This document shows, piece after piece, positions 35,954-44,670 of a stretch of 64,000 nt of DNA. Origin of the DNA: Campylobacter concisus (GTDB taxonomy: Bacteria; Campylobacterota; Campylobacteria; Campylobacterales; Campylobacteraceae); contig NZ_CP049239.1 in NCBI RefSeq assembly GCF_015679985.1, positions 558,001 to 622,000 on the forward strand. Direction: 5' to 3'. Both the position numbers and the translations under genes were made by a program. The notes beneath the pieces are model-generated. The model saw only the letters and a program-made list of their open reading frames with translations. It was not told where the DNA came from and searched no databases. Every line of letters begins with the position of its first letter. Position 1 is the stretch's first letter.

Positions 35954-37057
35954 TTGGATTGCAATTATTTAAAAGAGTGCGGCTCTTGCACTCTTTTTGC
36001 CCCTTATGATGAGCAAATTTTATTTAAAACTGACCTTGTAAAACAAAATTTTTCAGAGTTTTATGATGGCGAGTTTGATATTTTTAGCTCAACGCCAAAA
36101 CACTACCGCACAAGAGCTGAGTTTGGCATCTGGCACGAAGGCAGCAAGCTTAGCTACACGATGCATGCAAGTGAAAAGGGCAAAAAGGTCTTTATAGATG
36201 ATTGTCCAAAGGTTTGCGAGCAAATTTCAGAGCTTATGCCAAGCTTGCTTTATAACTTACAAGAGATTGAAATACTACGCGCAAAGCTTTTTGGAGTGGA
36301 ATTTATATCTTGTAAAAGCGGTGTTTTAGTCACGCTTCTTTATCATAAAAGGCTTGATGGCGAGTTTGAAGCGGCTATGAAAATTTTAGCTAACAAGCTT
36401 GATGTCACTATACTTGCCAGATCTCGCGGGCAAAAGCTACTAAGTGGTGAGCTAAATTTGATCGATGAGCTAGATGTTGGTGGTGAAATTTATAAATTTA
36501 GCCTAAGTGAGAATGCCTTTATCCAGCCAAATAGAGCCGTAAATGAAAAGATGATAGCTTGGGCAAAAGAGTGTGTGCAAGGCGGTGCTGACCTTCTTGA
36601 GCTCTACTGCGGACATGGAAATTTTACTATTCCGCTTTCGTTTAAATTTAACAATGTACTTGCCACTGAAATTTCAAAGAGCTCGATCGCAAATGCCCTT
36701 AAAAACTGCGAACTAAACAAAGCTAAAAATATCAAATTTCTGCGTATGGACGCTGATGAGCTTATGAGCGCATTTGCTGGCGTTAGGGAATTTAATAGGC
36801 TCAAGAATATAAATTTAAGCGATTTTAACTTCTCTCATGTTCTTGTCGATCCACCCCGTGCAGGACTAAGCGAAAGTGTTGTAAATTTCATCAAAAATTT
36901 TAAAAATATCATCTATATATCGTGCAATCCAGAGACTCTAAAAGAAAATTTAAAAGAGCTTTGTAAAAGCCATGAAGTGATAAAATTTGCCATTTTTGAT
37001 CAGTTTGCAAACACTCATCACATCGAGTGTGGCGTGCTACTAAGGGCAAAAGAATAA
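35954..37057 (+). CDS. trmA: TrmA-type tRNA (uracil-5-)-methyltransferase
   Basis: 367 aa SAM-dependent m5U methyltransferase. SAM motif LLELYCGHGNFTIPL (about 215-229), VDPPRAGLS, and the catalytic Cys in IIYISCNPETL (about 325) are all present. The absence of an N-terminal TRAM domain and the overall length fit TrmA (m5U54 in tRNA) rather than RumA. TTG start two bases after the antiporter stop with no clear ribosome site, so translational coupling is likely. Confidence 0.9.
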   Translation: MDCNYLKECGSCTLFAPYDEQILFKTDLVKQNFSEFYDGEFDIFSSTPKHYRTRAEFGIWHEGSKLSYTMHASEKGKKVFIDDCPKVCEQISELMPSLLYNLQEIEILRAKLFGVEFISCKSGVLVTLLYHKRLDGEFEAAMKILANKLDVTILARSRGQKLLSGELNLIDELDVGGEIYKFSLSENAFIQPNRAVNEKMIAWAKECVQGGADLLELYCGHGNFTIPLSFKFNNVLATEISKSSIANALKNCELNKAKNIKFLRMDADELMSAFAGVREFNRLKNINLSDFNFSHVLVDPPRAGLSESVVNFIKNFKNIIYISCNPETLKENLKELCKSHEVIKFAIFDQFANTHHIECGVLLRAKE

Positions 37058-37078
37058 TTTAAAAAAGGAAAAATAAAA

Positions 37079-38290
37079 ATGGTTTCACTAAATAAAATTA
37101 TCCAAGCAAAGATTACGATCGGTCATTTTGTAAATAAAACTCCATTTGCTCTGAGTGCAAAACTTAGCAAAAATTTGGGAGCAAGTATCTATCTAAAAGA
37201 GGAAAATTTACAGCGAACCGGCGCATATAAGATAAGAGGCGCATACAATAAAATAGCTAGCCTAAGTGATGAGGAGAGAAAGCGTGGTGTCGTGGCTGCA
37301 AGTGCTGGCAACCACGCTCAAGGTGTAGCTATAAGCGCAAAAGAATTTGGCGTACACGCTTGTATCATCATGCCAGAATCAACCCCGCTTCTAAAGGTTG
37401 CTGGTACGAAAGACCTTGGTGCAGAGGTTATTTTAAAAGGTGATAATTTTGACGAGGCGTACGCTTTTGCAGTTAATTATGCCAAAGATAAGGGTATGAC
37501 CTTTGTTCATCCATTTAACGACGAGTACGTCATGGCGGGGCAGGGCACTGTTGGGCTTGAGATGCTTGATGAGATAAGCGATCTTGATATAGTCATCGTC
37601 CCAGTTGGCGGCGGTGGGCTAGCTAGTGGTGTGGCTAGTTGTATAAAGCAGGTCAATCCAAAGACAAAAGTAATCTGTGTCGGCGCAAAAGGCGCTCCAG
37701 CTATGTTTAATAGCTACGGTGCTAGAAAAAGCATAAATTCAAAATCAGTCCGCACCATAGCTGATGGTATTGCTGTGCGTGATGCGAGCGAGATCACGTT
37801 AGCAAATATTATTGAGTGTGTTGATGAGTTTGTGCAGGTTGATGACGAGGAGATCGCAACTGCGATTTTGTTTTTGCTAGAGACTCAAAAGATCGTTGTA
37901 GAAGGAGCTGGTGCAGCTGGCGTGGCAGCACTTATGCATGATAAAATCAAATTTAAAAAAGGTGCAAAGATAGGCGTGGTGCTAAGTGGTGGAAATATCG
38001 ACGTACAAGTACTTTCTATCATCATTGAAAAGGGTCTTATCAAGTCTCACCGCAAGATGACACTTCAAATCACACTTGTGGATAAGCCAGGAGCGCTCAT
38101 GAGTCTAACAGATAGCTTAAAATCAGCAAACGCAAACATTGTGAAGATCGACTACGATCGCTTCTCGACAAGGCTTGATTATGGTGATGCAAGTATTACT
38201 ATCACACTTGAGACAAAGGGTCTTGAGCATCAAGAAAAGATCAAAGAAGTGCTTACTAAAAACGGTTTTTCTTTCACTCAACTATTTTAA
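37079..38290 (+). CDS. ilvA: Threonine dehydratase (catabolic/biosynthetic IlvA type)
   Basis: 403 aa PLP enzyme deaminating threonine to 2-oxobutanoate for isoleucine synthesis. PLP Lys in TGAYKIRGAYNK (about 52), phosphate loop GGGGLASG (about 178), then a single C-terminal ACT-like domain (from about 325, ITLVDKPGALMSLTDSL) of the short IlvA/TdcB+ACT form. AAAAAGGAAAAA lies upstream of the ATG. A 10-bp hairpin follows. Confidence 0.9.
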   Translation: MVSLNKIIQAKITIGHFVNKTPFALSAKLSKNLGASIYLKEENLQRTGAYKIRGAYNKIASLSDEERKRGVVAASAGNHAQGVAISAKEFGVHACIIMPESTPLLKVAGTKDLGAEVILKGDNFDEAYAFAVNYAKDKGMTFVHPFNDEYVMAGQGTVGLEMLDEISDLDIVIVPVGGGGLASGVASCIKQVNPKTKVICVGAKGAPAMFNSYGARKSINSKSVRTIADGIAVRDASEITLANIIECVDEFVQVDDEEIATAILFLLETQKIVVEGAGAAGVAALMHDKIKFKKGAKIGVVLSGGNIDVQVLSIIIEKGLIKSHRKMTLQITLVDKPGALMSLTDSLKSANANIVKIDYDRFSTRLDYGDASITITLETKGLEHQEKIKEVLTKNGFSFTQLF

Positions 38291-38297
38291 TTTAATG

Positions 38298-38323
38298 GCT
38301 CGCTACTATTTAAAGTAGCGAGC
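38298..38323. terminator. Bidirectional terminator between ilvA and the autotransporter
   Basis: GCTCGCTACT (38298-38307) pairs perfectly with AGTAGCGAGC (38314-38323), six-base loop, between two convergent stops 45 bp apart. Confidence 0.8.
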
Positions 38324-38335
38324 ATGATTTACCTA

Positions 38336-41332
38336 TTAAAACAAAATCTCAAATTTTGCATTTACGCTGTTTGACTTCACGTCTTTAGCAAAAGCACCTG
38401 TGTAAGATAAACCTAAATTTATATTTTTATAAACATTTGCTTTTACACCAAGGCTAGCTGTGCCAAGATCGCGTACCTCTTTACCTTCAAGTTCCAAGTA
38501 TCCAGCATTTGCGATATTTACGCCGATATTTGGTCTTGTATCGCCAACTAGTCTATTGTAAGCTAGATCAGCTTCAAATTTCATCTTTGTACTACCAAGA
38601 CTAAATGGCACACTAGGGTTTAGACCTATGCTAAATACACCTAAATTTCTAGTTTTTTCATCAACATCCATTCTGAAAATTCCTACATTTTGGCTAGTGC
38701 TATCAGTTTTCATACGTAGATAGCTTGCGCCCACATAAGGATTTAGTGAGAAATTCGCACTATTAAATGCTATTAGTGCCAAATTTGCGTAAGCAGTAAG
38801 TGCTTTTTCCTTGCTTTTTACATGCTCATCTGAGTAAAAGCTAACGATCGTGGCACCATTTTGTGTTTTTCGTTTTGCATTTGTGTATATTAGACCGAGG
38901 TCTAGTTTTGTGCTAGCGATCTGGCTTTTTCCGTAGATGCCGATGCTTGTACTTTTTGTTTTATAAGCATCATCGCCATCTTCTTTTACTTTTTCACTGC
39001 CAGCACCAAGCACGCCACCAAGTGTGAAAGTATCATTTATATTGCCGTCAAATCCAAAAAGCTGAGTGAGTGAGTTTGCTTTTACATCATCAAATTTCAT
39101 AGCATTAGCCATGGTATTTGACCAAAAATTCATGCCACTCGCATCGATTGCTTTTGCACTGAATGGATCAAATTCATGGTTGATGATTGCATTTTTGAGC
39201 AAGATATTTTCTAGTAAAAATGCATTATGTTGAGCTAAATTTGCATTATTTGCAAATGTTTTTAGTGTGTCACTTGCTTGTTTTGGAGTAGCGTAGATGA
39301 AGTGTCTATATAGATCACTCGTAATAACTGCTGGTCTACTTCTAAACGGTGAAGCAAGGAGTGCTGGTCTGCTAGCTGTGCTCTCAATGAGCTGTGCTAC
39401 TCTTTTTTGGTTGTCGCTAGCTGCTATACTTGTTATTGTATTTTTTGATTTTTTAAGTGTTAGCTCTAGCTTGTTGTCACTATAATTTCTAGTAAGGTCA
39501 AAAAATGCATATTTTCTTAAGATAGTGTCATTGTAGCCACTAAAATTTCCAGTTACGGCATAAGTTTTTGCCTTTGAGCTATCATCATATAGTCTTTTCA
39601 TGACATCTACATCTGGCTCGCTTATACCTATGATAGAGTTCTTCTCAAAATTTAGATTTAAATTTGCTGCGTTATTTGAGATGATATAGCTACCGCCTGT
39701 TTTTATAGTAGCTTTTACTGTGTCATTTGTACTTTTTCTAGTTACATCTTTAAAAGATAGCTTTTGAGAAAATCTACTTTTATCAATCTCTCTAACACTC
39801 ATCTCTTTAACAATCTCAAGTGCACCACCATTTTCAACTACTACTTCGCTTGATTTTAGTGATTGATTTAGTGCTGTGATCTTGCCACTTTTTATTATAG
39901 TCTTGCCAGTGTATGAGTTGGTTCCGGCTAGTTTTAGAGTGCCTAGACCTCTTTTGATAAGAGTTCCTTCATAGCCTTCACTAGCTCTTTGTTCTCTCGC
40001 TTTTTCTCTAGCATTGCCTATATCAAGTTCAGCCCTTTGCTCGGCTGTTAAATTTGCCATTCGCTCAAGCTCGGCTTTGCGATTAGCCCAAATTTGTGCC
40101 TCTGCTTCATCTTCGGTCTTCCTGTATTTTATAGCTACATCGCTTATATTATTTGAGTAAAGATCGTCTATGTCTAGACTTACATCAAATACACCTAGCA
40201 GCTGTCCTGGTCCAAACATAGCCTTTGACATATCAAGTGCTCCCCAGCCCCAGCGTTCATCAGGTACGCCAAGTGGTGCAGTAAAGCCAGAAATTTTTCT
40301 TGTATCGGCTGGCTTTTTAAACTCATCTTTGACTTGTCTTGCAGTAGTTAGCAGAACATCTCTTGCTTGAGTATTACTCATATATGAATATCTTTGCATG
40401 ACAAGCCCAAGTGCGCCAGTGACGTGTGGAGCTGCCATTGATGTACCATCCCAGCTATCGTAACTAGCCTCTCCATTTTTAGGATCAACTGTGCTTGATT
40501 TTATACTTTTGCCAGGTGCTGCGATACTCCACCATTTTGAGTGTCCTGCGGTGTTAAAGTATTGTGCATCGCCATCTGTCACTCCAGTGACGTTTATCCA
40601 GTATTTTTCAGCATCTGGACGAAAATATGGAAGCATTGCTCTTGTGTATGACTCTTTCATGCCGTTTCTATTTCCGGCAGTGAAGACTTGAATGATGCTA
40701 TATCTTTTGGCGACTTCATAAGCGGCATCCATGAAATTTTTGCCTTTTGTAACAAATGGATAGTAGCTTTTATAGGCTGCGTCAAGGTCTTTTATATCTA
40801 AGCTATTGCCGCCATCAAATCCAGTTGCTCCCTCATAAGCTTTATAAAATTTTCGGTTTGAACCCCAGCTATTATTTATAGCTCTTGCGCCACCTTTGGC
40901 TAGTCCCTCATAAGATGCTAAAAAGAAGTTGTAGTCTTGGTTTGGTCCATATGTCATACCGTCGGTTCCGCCAGTATTTCCTACTATAAGTTTTGAGCCA
41001 AATGCTACACCATGCATCCCTTTTCCATCTCTTGAACCAGCAATTGTACCAGCTACGTGTGTGCCGTGTGAGTCGTTTACGCCAGCGATCCAGTTGCCAT
41101 CAGCTTCAAATTTTTCACCTTTTTTAAAGTCGCCAAAGTCAGCTCTGTTTTTATCAGTGCTTCCCTTTTTTAGGTAAGGAGAGTTGCCGTGCTCAGTATC
41201 TGGATATTTTTGTCCGTCTTTGTAGTAGCTACCAGAAATTTTTAGTGCGCTTATCCTACCGTCACTAAGTTCAGGGTGGCTAAGTAATGCGCCAGAGTCC
41301 ATAACACCAAGCGTCACACCTTTGCCTGTCAC
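38336..41332 (-). CDS. Subtilisin-like serine protease autotransporter (main part)
   Basis: 998 aa from the first in-frame start. The S8 triad is intact: Asp in GVMDSGALLSH, His in DSHGTHVAGTIAG and Ser in WDGTSMAAPHVTG. Then follows an autotransporter-associated strand (GTLKLAGTNSYTGKT, about 460) and a C-terminal beta-barrel (about 715-998) ending in AKFEILF with the terminal Phe required by BamA. The normal N-terminus (signal peptide and WG-IxRINAAIAYA lead-in) is in another frame upstream (41368-41526), so as read the protein would lack export signals unless the frame is restored. Confidence 0.85.
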   Translation of the reverse strand: MTGKGVTLGVMDSGALLSHPELSDGRISALKISGSYYKDGQKYPDTEHGNSPYLKKGSTDKNRADFGDFKKGEKFEADGNWIAGVNDSHGTHVAGTIAGSRDGKGMHGVAFGSKLIVGNTGGTDGMTYGPNQDYNFFLASYEGLAKGGARAINNSWGSNRKFYKAYEGATGFDGGNSLDIKDLDAAYKSYYPFVTKGKNFMDAAYEVAKRYSIIQVFTAGNRNGMKESYTRAMLPYFRPDAEKYWINVTGVTDGDAQYFNTAGHSKWWSIAAPGKSIKSSTVDPKNGEASYDSWDGTSMAAPHVTGALGLVMQRYSYMSNTQARDVLLTTARQVKDEFKKPADTRKISGFTAPLGVPDERWGWGALDMSKAMFGPGQLLGVFDVSLDIDDLYSNNISDVAIKYRKTEDEAEAQIWANRKAELERMANLTAEQRAELDIGNAREKAREQRASEGYEGTLIKRGLGTLKLAGTNSYTGKTIIKSGKITALNQSLKSSEVVVENGGALEIVKEMSVREIDKSRFSQKLSFKDVTRKSTNDTVKATIKTGGSYIISNNAANLNLNFEKNSIIGISEPDVDVMKRLYDDSSKAKTYAVTGNFSGYNDTILRKYAFFDLTRNYSDNKLELTLKKSKNTITSIAASDNQKRVAQLIESTASRPALLASPFRSRPAVITSDLYRHFIYATPKQASDTLKTFANNANLAQHNAFLLENILLKNAIINHEFDPFSAKAIDASGMNFWSNTMANAMKFDDVKANSLTQLFGFDGNINDTFTLGGVLGAGSEKVKEDGDDAYKTKSTSIGIYGKSQIASTKLDLGLIYTNAKRKTQNGATIVSFYSDEHVKSKEKALTAYANLALIAFNSANFSLNPYVGASYLRMKTDSTSQNVGIFRMDVDEKTRNLGVFSIGLNPSVPFSLGSTKMKFEADLAYNRLVGDTRPNIGVNIANAGYLELEGKEVRDLGTASLGVKANVYKNINLGLSYTGAFAKDVKSNSVNAKFEILF

Positions 41333-41367
41333 TCCAAGAGCATACGCGATAGCCGCATTTATACGTT

Positions 41368-41526
41368 TTATCCCCAGTATGCTTCATACTCAGCGCTCTG
41401 CCAGCTGCTTATGTCGCCAAATTTACCACTTTCTTGATCGTTGGCATTTAGTGAATTTGCAAGCAAAAGAGCACAACAAGCCGTGCTTATCAAAATACAT
41501 TTTTTGTTTAAAATGGATCTTTTCAC
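41368..41526 (-). CDS. Signal-peptide fragment of the autotransporter (frameshifted)
   Basis: 52 aa from a GTG at 41526 (AAGGA upstream): KRSILNKKCILISTACCALLLANSLNA signal peptide, then the subtilase lead-in SSWQSAEYEAYWG and a stop. With one more G in the G4 run (C4 at 41372-41375 on the plus strand) the frame reads YWGIKRINAAIAYALGVTGKG and continues into the protease. The two frames are therefore one gene of about 1065 residues with a single-base deletion. Confidence 0.7.
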   Translation of the reverse strand: MKRSILNKKCILISTACCALLLANSLNANDQESGKFGDISSWQSAEYEAYWG

Positions 41527-41776
41527 ATCTCATCCTTTGCATAAAATTTAAAAGGATTGTAATATCATTAAAATAAATTATTAATTAAAATATTAAAATT
41601 TATGATAAAATTTACTTTAATAATCCCTTTTTTACGCTATTTTTACTATAATATATGAAAAGATGATTAAGATATTATCACAAAAGTATTATTAATTACA
41701 ATTATATCTTAAAACAATTATTTAAATATGATTTTTAATAAAAGTAAAATTTCACCTTTGCTTTACAAAATTAAGC

Positions 41777-41782
41777 TAAAAT
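41777..41782 (+). promoter_or_regulatory. -10 element for the DUF4230-like gene
   Basis: TAAAAT 23 bases before the ATG at 41805, after a 250-bp very AT-rich gap that otherwise shows nothing recognisable. Confidence 0.3.
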
Positions 41783-41804
41783 AGCAAGCTTTAAAGGAGA
41801 AAGA

Positions 41805-42500
41805 ATGAGTGAATATATAAATTTGATATTAGCCCTTTTGCTTGCGGTTCTTGTATTTGCATTTTACAGGGCAAATAAGGCTTTAAAAAAGGCTAAAGAT
41901 GAGAGTCAAAATGTATCTGTAAGTACTGAAATTTCGCAGCTAAAAAGTATAGGCGAGCTATCCGTCTTTCAGGTATATAGCAAAGAGATCGTCACAAAAA
42001 CCGACCATGCGTTTGGAAATTTTGGCAAAGAGTATCTAAGGTGGCTGGTAAGCGAAAAGAAGCTTTCGATGATATTTGAGTTTGAGATAAATTTTATCTA
42101 TGATCTAACCAGTCCAAAGCTCGAGATCATGCAGATCGCAAACTCTAGCTACAAGATAAAAATGCCCCCATGTAAGTATAAATTCTCAATCGCCGATATG
42201 AAATTTTATGACGAGAAAAATGGCAAATTTATACCATTTTTGCTGCCTGATTCGCTAAATGGCTTTTTTGGAAGCACATTTACAGAAGAGGATAAAAACA
42301 GACTTATAGAAGAGGCTAGAAGTGAAGTAAAAAAGATGAGCGTTCGTCTTATCTCACAGCTTCAAGGTAAGATACATAAATCGGCTCGCGACACGCTTGA
42401 AGCGATCGCAAAGAGCTTTGGGGCAAACAAGGTCGAATTTGTTTTTGATGATAACGATGAGCAGATAAATTCACAGCTAAATTTAGAAAATATCGCATAA
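41805..42500 (+). CDS. DUF4230-like membrane-anchored protein
   Basis: 231 aa: one N-terminal membrane helix (about 5-23), a linker, then a domain with LKSIGELSVFQVYSKEIVTK and a C-terminal helix. The pattern fits the uncharacterised DUF4230 family, as far as I can recall. AAAGGAGA precedes the ATG. It is 16 bp upstream of the DyP peroxidase gene, so probably cotranscribed; no functional link is established. Confidence 0.6.
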   Translation: MSEYINLILALLLAVLVFAFYRANKALKKAKDESQNVSVSTEISQLKSIGELSVFQVYSKEIVTKTDHAFGNFGKEYLRWLVSEKKLSMIFEFEINFIYDLTSPKLEIMQIANSSYKIKMPPCKYKFSIADMKFYDEKNGKFIPFLLPDSLNGFFGSTFTEEDKNRLIEEARSEVKKMSVRLISQLQGKIHKSARDTLEAIAKSFGANKVEFVFDDNDEQINSQLNLENIA

Positions 42501-42516
42501 ATTTAAAGGAGAAAAA

Positions 42517-43440
42517 ATGAGTTTTAATTCACAAGAGGTTACACAAACTCCAGGAAATAACACCGTCTTTCAAACTTGGGTTTTAAAAGATGATAAAAAG
42601 GCGTGCAAAGAGGGTTTTGCTAGGCTTTGCGCTTTGGTTATAAATTTAAACAAAACTGCAAAGGTTAGATTTGGCGCAGGTGAAAATGTAAACTGCGTCC
42701 TTGGCATCGGACACGATGCATGGAAAAAACTTGCTATAACAAAGAGCCTACCAAAAGAGCTTGTAAATTTTAAAGCGATTAAGGGCGACAAACACGAGGC
42801 CGTTAGCACAAAAGGTGATTTGCACATTCATATACGTGCGCTAAATGCGGCTGACTGCTTTGACATGGCGCAAAGTGTAAAAGATGTGCTATATAAATTT
42901 GCTGATCTTATTGACGAGGTGCAAGGCTTTAAATACCACGATGGCAGGGCGATCATAGGCTTTGTTGATGGCACTGAAAATCCTGATGGCGAGGATAGAG
43001 ACCACTTTGCAAAAGTTGGCGACGAGGATGCTAAATTTAAGGGCGGAAGCTACGTTTTTGTGCAAAAATACTTTCATAAAATGCAAGAGTGGAACGCCAC
43101 AAGTGTGAGTGAGCAAGAAAAGGTGATAGGCCGCTCAAAGCAGCTTGATATCGAGATGAGCGAGGATGAAAAGCCTAGCAACTCACATTCGGCTGCAGCT
43201 AATGTAGGCGACGATAAAAAGGTCGTGCGTGGCAATATGCCATTTACAGAAGGAAGCAAGAGTGGCACCTACTTTATCGCTTATGCAAGCACATTTTCGA
43301 CCGTTGAACTTATGCTTAAAAAGATGTTCATAGGCGAACCAAAAGGTAACTCAGATAGACTACTTGACTTTAGCACACCTGTTACTGGTGCACTCTTTTT
43401 TGCGCCGACTATCGACATGCTAAGCGAGTACGAGGGTTAA
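42517..43440 (+). CDS. DyP-type haem peroxidase (YfeX-like)
   Basis: 307 aa. The DyP signature GFVDGTENPDG (about 148-158) supplies the distal catalytic Asp; the proximal haem His is expected in the NSHSAAANV region near residue 225. There is no Tat or Sec signal, so the enzyme is cytoplasmic, as for YfeX. Uses peroxide to oxidise porphyrinogens or dyes; the physiological substrate is unknown. AAAGGAG precedes the ATG. Confidence 0.92.
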   Translation: MSFNSQEVTQTPGNNTVFQTWVLKDDKKACKEGFARLCALVINLNKTAKVRFGAGENVNCVLGIGHDAWKKLAITKSLPKELVNFKAIKGDKHEAVSTKGDLHIHIRALNAADCFDMAQSVKDVLYKFADLIDEVQGFKYHDGRAIIGFVDGTENPDGEDRDHFAKVGDEDAKFKGGSYVFVQKYFHKMQEWNATSVSEQEKVIGRSKQLDIEMSEDEKPSNSHSAAANVGDDKKVVRGNMPFTEGSKSGTYFIAYASTFSTVELMLKKMFIGEPKGNSDRLLDFSTPVTGALFFAPTIDMLSEYEG

Positions 43441-43449
43441 ATTTACAGT

Positions 43450-43468
43450 GGGGCGAAGCAAAAGCCCC
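43450..43468 (+). terminator. Hairpin after the DyP gene
   Basis: GGGGC (43450-43454) pairs with GCCCC (43464-43468), nine-base loop, then TTTAAAT. Short stem, so possibly only a partial terminator before the EamA gene. Confidence 0.4.
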
Positions 43469-43489
43469 TTTAAATATATAAGGAAAAAG

Positions 43490-43912
43490 ATGCCAGAGTG
43501 GTTTATCTACGCAGCCCTTTCGGCTATATTTGCTGCACTCACTGCACTCTTTGCAAAGCTTGGCGTAAAGGACATCGACAGCGATTTTGCAACATTTATA
43601 AGAACGATTGTTGTTGTTTTTATGCTTGTTTTACTTCTAAGCGTGGCTAAAAAATGGCAGCCACTAAGCTCTCTAAGCCCAAAAAACTGGCTCTTTCTCA
43701 TGCTTAGTGGCATAGCTACTGGACTATCTTGGCTCATGTATTTTAAAGCGATGCAAGTAGGCAAGGTTTATCAAGTGGCTTTGGTTGATAAATTTAGCGT
43801 TGTGCTTGCTATTATTTTGGCTGTCATCTTTCTTGGCGAGAGGCTAAATTTAAAAGAAATTTTAGCCATCTGTCTTATCGTGTCTGGCGTATTTTTACTT
43901 ATTTTTAAATAA
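43490..43912 (+). CDS. EamA-domain membrane transporter (half-size)
   Basis: 140 aa from the ATG at 43490 (AAGGA upstream; the frame is open to 43448 without support). Five membrane segments and one EamA/DMT domain: ALSAIFAALTALFAKLGVKDIDS at the start and VVLAIILAVIFLGERLNLKE near the end. Proteins of this size (YwfM-like) act as dimers. Substrate unknown. Confidence 0.82.
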   Translation: MPEWFIYAALSAIFAALTALFAKLGVKDIDSDFATFIRTIVVVFMLVLLLSVAKKWQPLSSLSPKNWLFLMLSGIATGLSWLMYFKAMQVGKVYQVALVDKFSVVLAIILAVIFLGERLNLKEILAICLIVSGVFLLIFK

Positions 43913-44010
43913 AATTTTCTGCATTATTCTTAAAGTATATTTTTAATTTTAATTTGTAATTAATCAAAAAGCTTCTAAAATTTGAACGATTTCATTTTGA
44001 AGGGAGAAAT

Positions 44011-44586
44011 ATGAAAAAAATCATTTTTTCAGCCATCATAGCTTGTGCGGCATTTGGTGCTAGTGTAAACTACACAGATGTTGTAAAAGATGTTTACGGT
44101 GATGCTAGCTCAACAAAAAGTATAGGCAGACTGCTACCAACCAATGCAGTTGAAATTTTACAAACAAGCGGTGACAGAGCGCAAATTAAAGTAAAAGGCT
44201 ATCAAAATCCAGCCGTTAGCAACGTAGTTTATTTTGCTGATGGTGCTAGGATCATCTCAGTGGCATTTGCTAAAACTGCACCTTTTGACATCAAAGTCAT
44301 AAAAGAGGGTAAAAACGGCAAATGGAATGAGGTAGAAACAACAGTTTTTGTTCAAAAAGATGGCTTTAGCACTGACGTAAACGCGATGTTTGCAAAAGCT
44401 GATAAGGTGTATAAAGAGAGCTGTGGTGTTTGCCATGCGTTGCCTCAAACTACGCACTTTAACGCAAACCAGTGGCCGTCACTTCTAAAATCAATGATCG
44501 GCAGAACCGCAATAGAGAAAAAAGACGAGTGGTTGGTTGTTGAATACCTTCAAAAACACTCATCTGACGTAAACCTAGGTAAATAA
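44011..44586 (+). CDS. Monohaem periplasmic cytochrome c (TorC-like partner)
   Basis: 191 aa with a signal peptide (MKKIIFSAIIACAAFGAS), an N-terminal beta-rich region and one haem site, CGVCH, near residue 140, followed by MIGR, whose Met may be the axial ligand. It sits directly upstream of the TorA/BisC-type reductase and probably passes electrons to it. This cytochrome-reductase pair is found in other Campylobacter (family knowledge). GGGAG ribosome site. Confidence 0.85.
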   Translation: MKKIIFSAIIACAAFGASVNYTDVVKDVYGDASSTKSIGRLLPTNAVEILQTSGDRAQIKVKGYQNPAVSNVVYFADGARIISVAFAKTAPFDIKVIKEGKNGKWNEVETTVFVQKDGFSTDVNAMFAKADKVYKESCGVCHALPQTTHFNANQWPSLLKSMIGRTAIEKKDEWLVVEYLQKHSSDVNLGK

Positions 44587-44670
44587 GCAAAACTTTTGTA
44601 GCGGCGAGTAAAAACAAATATTAAAGTTTAGCTTATTCAAAAGAAAACTTAAAAATGAAAGGGAGATAAG

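Noticed and set aside
41527-41804. Gene or RNA in the 278-bp AT-rich gap beside the autotransporter
   Set aside because: No coding frame, no stable hairpin and no tRNA-like sequence; only a likely -10 for the next gene.
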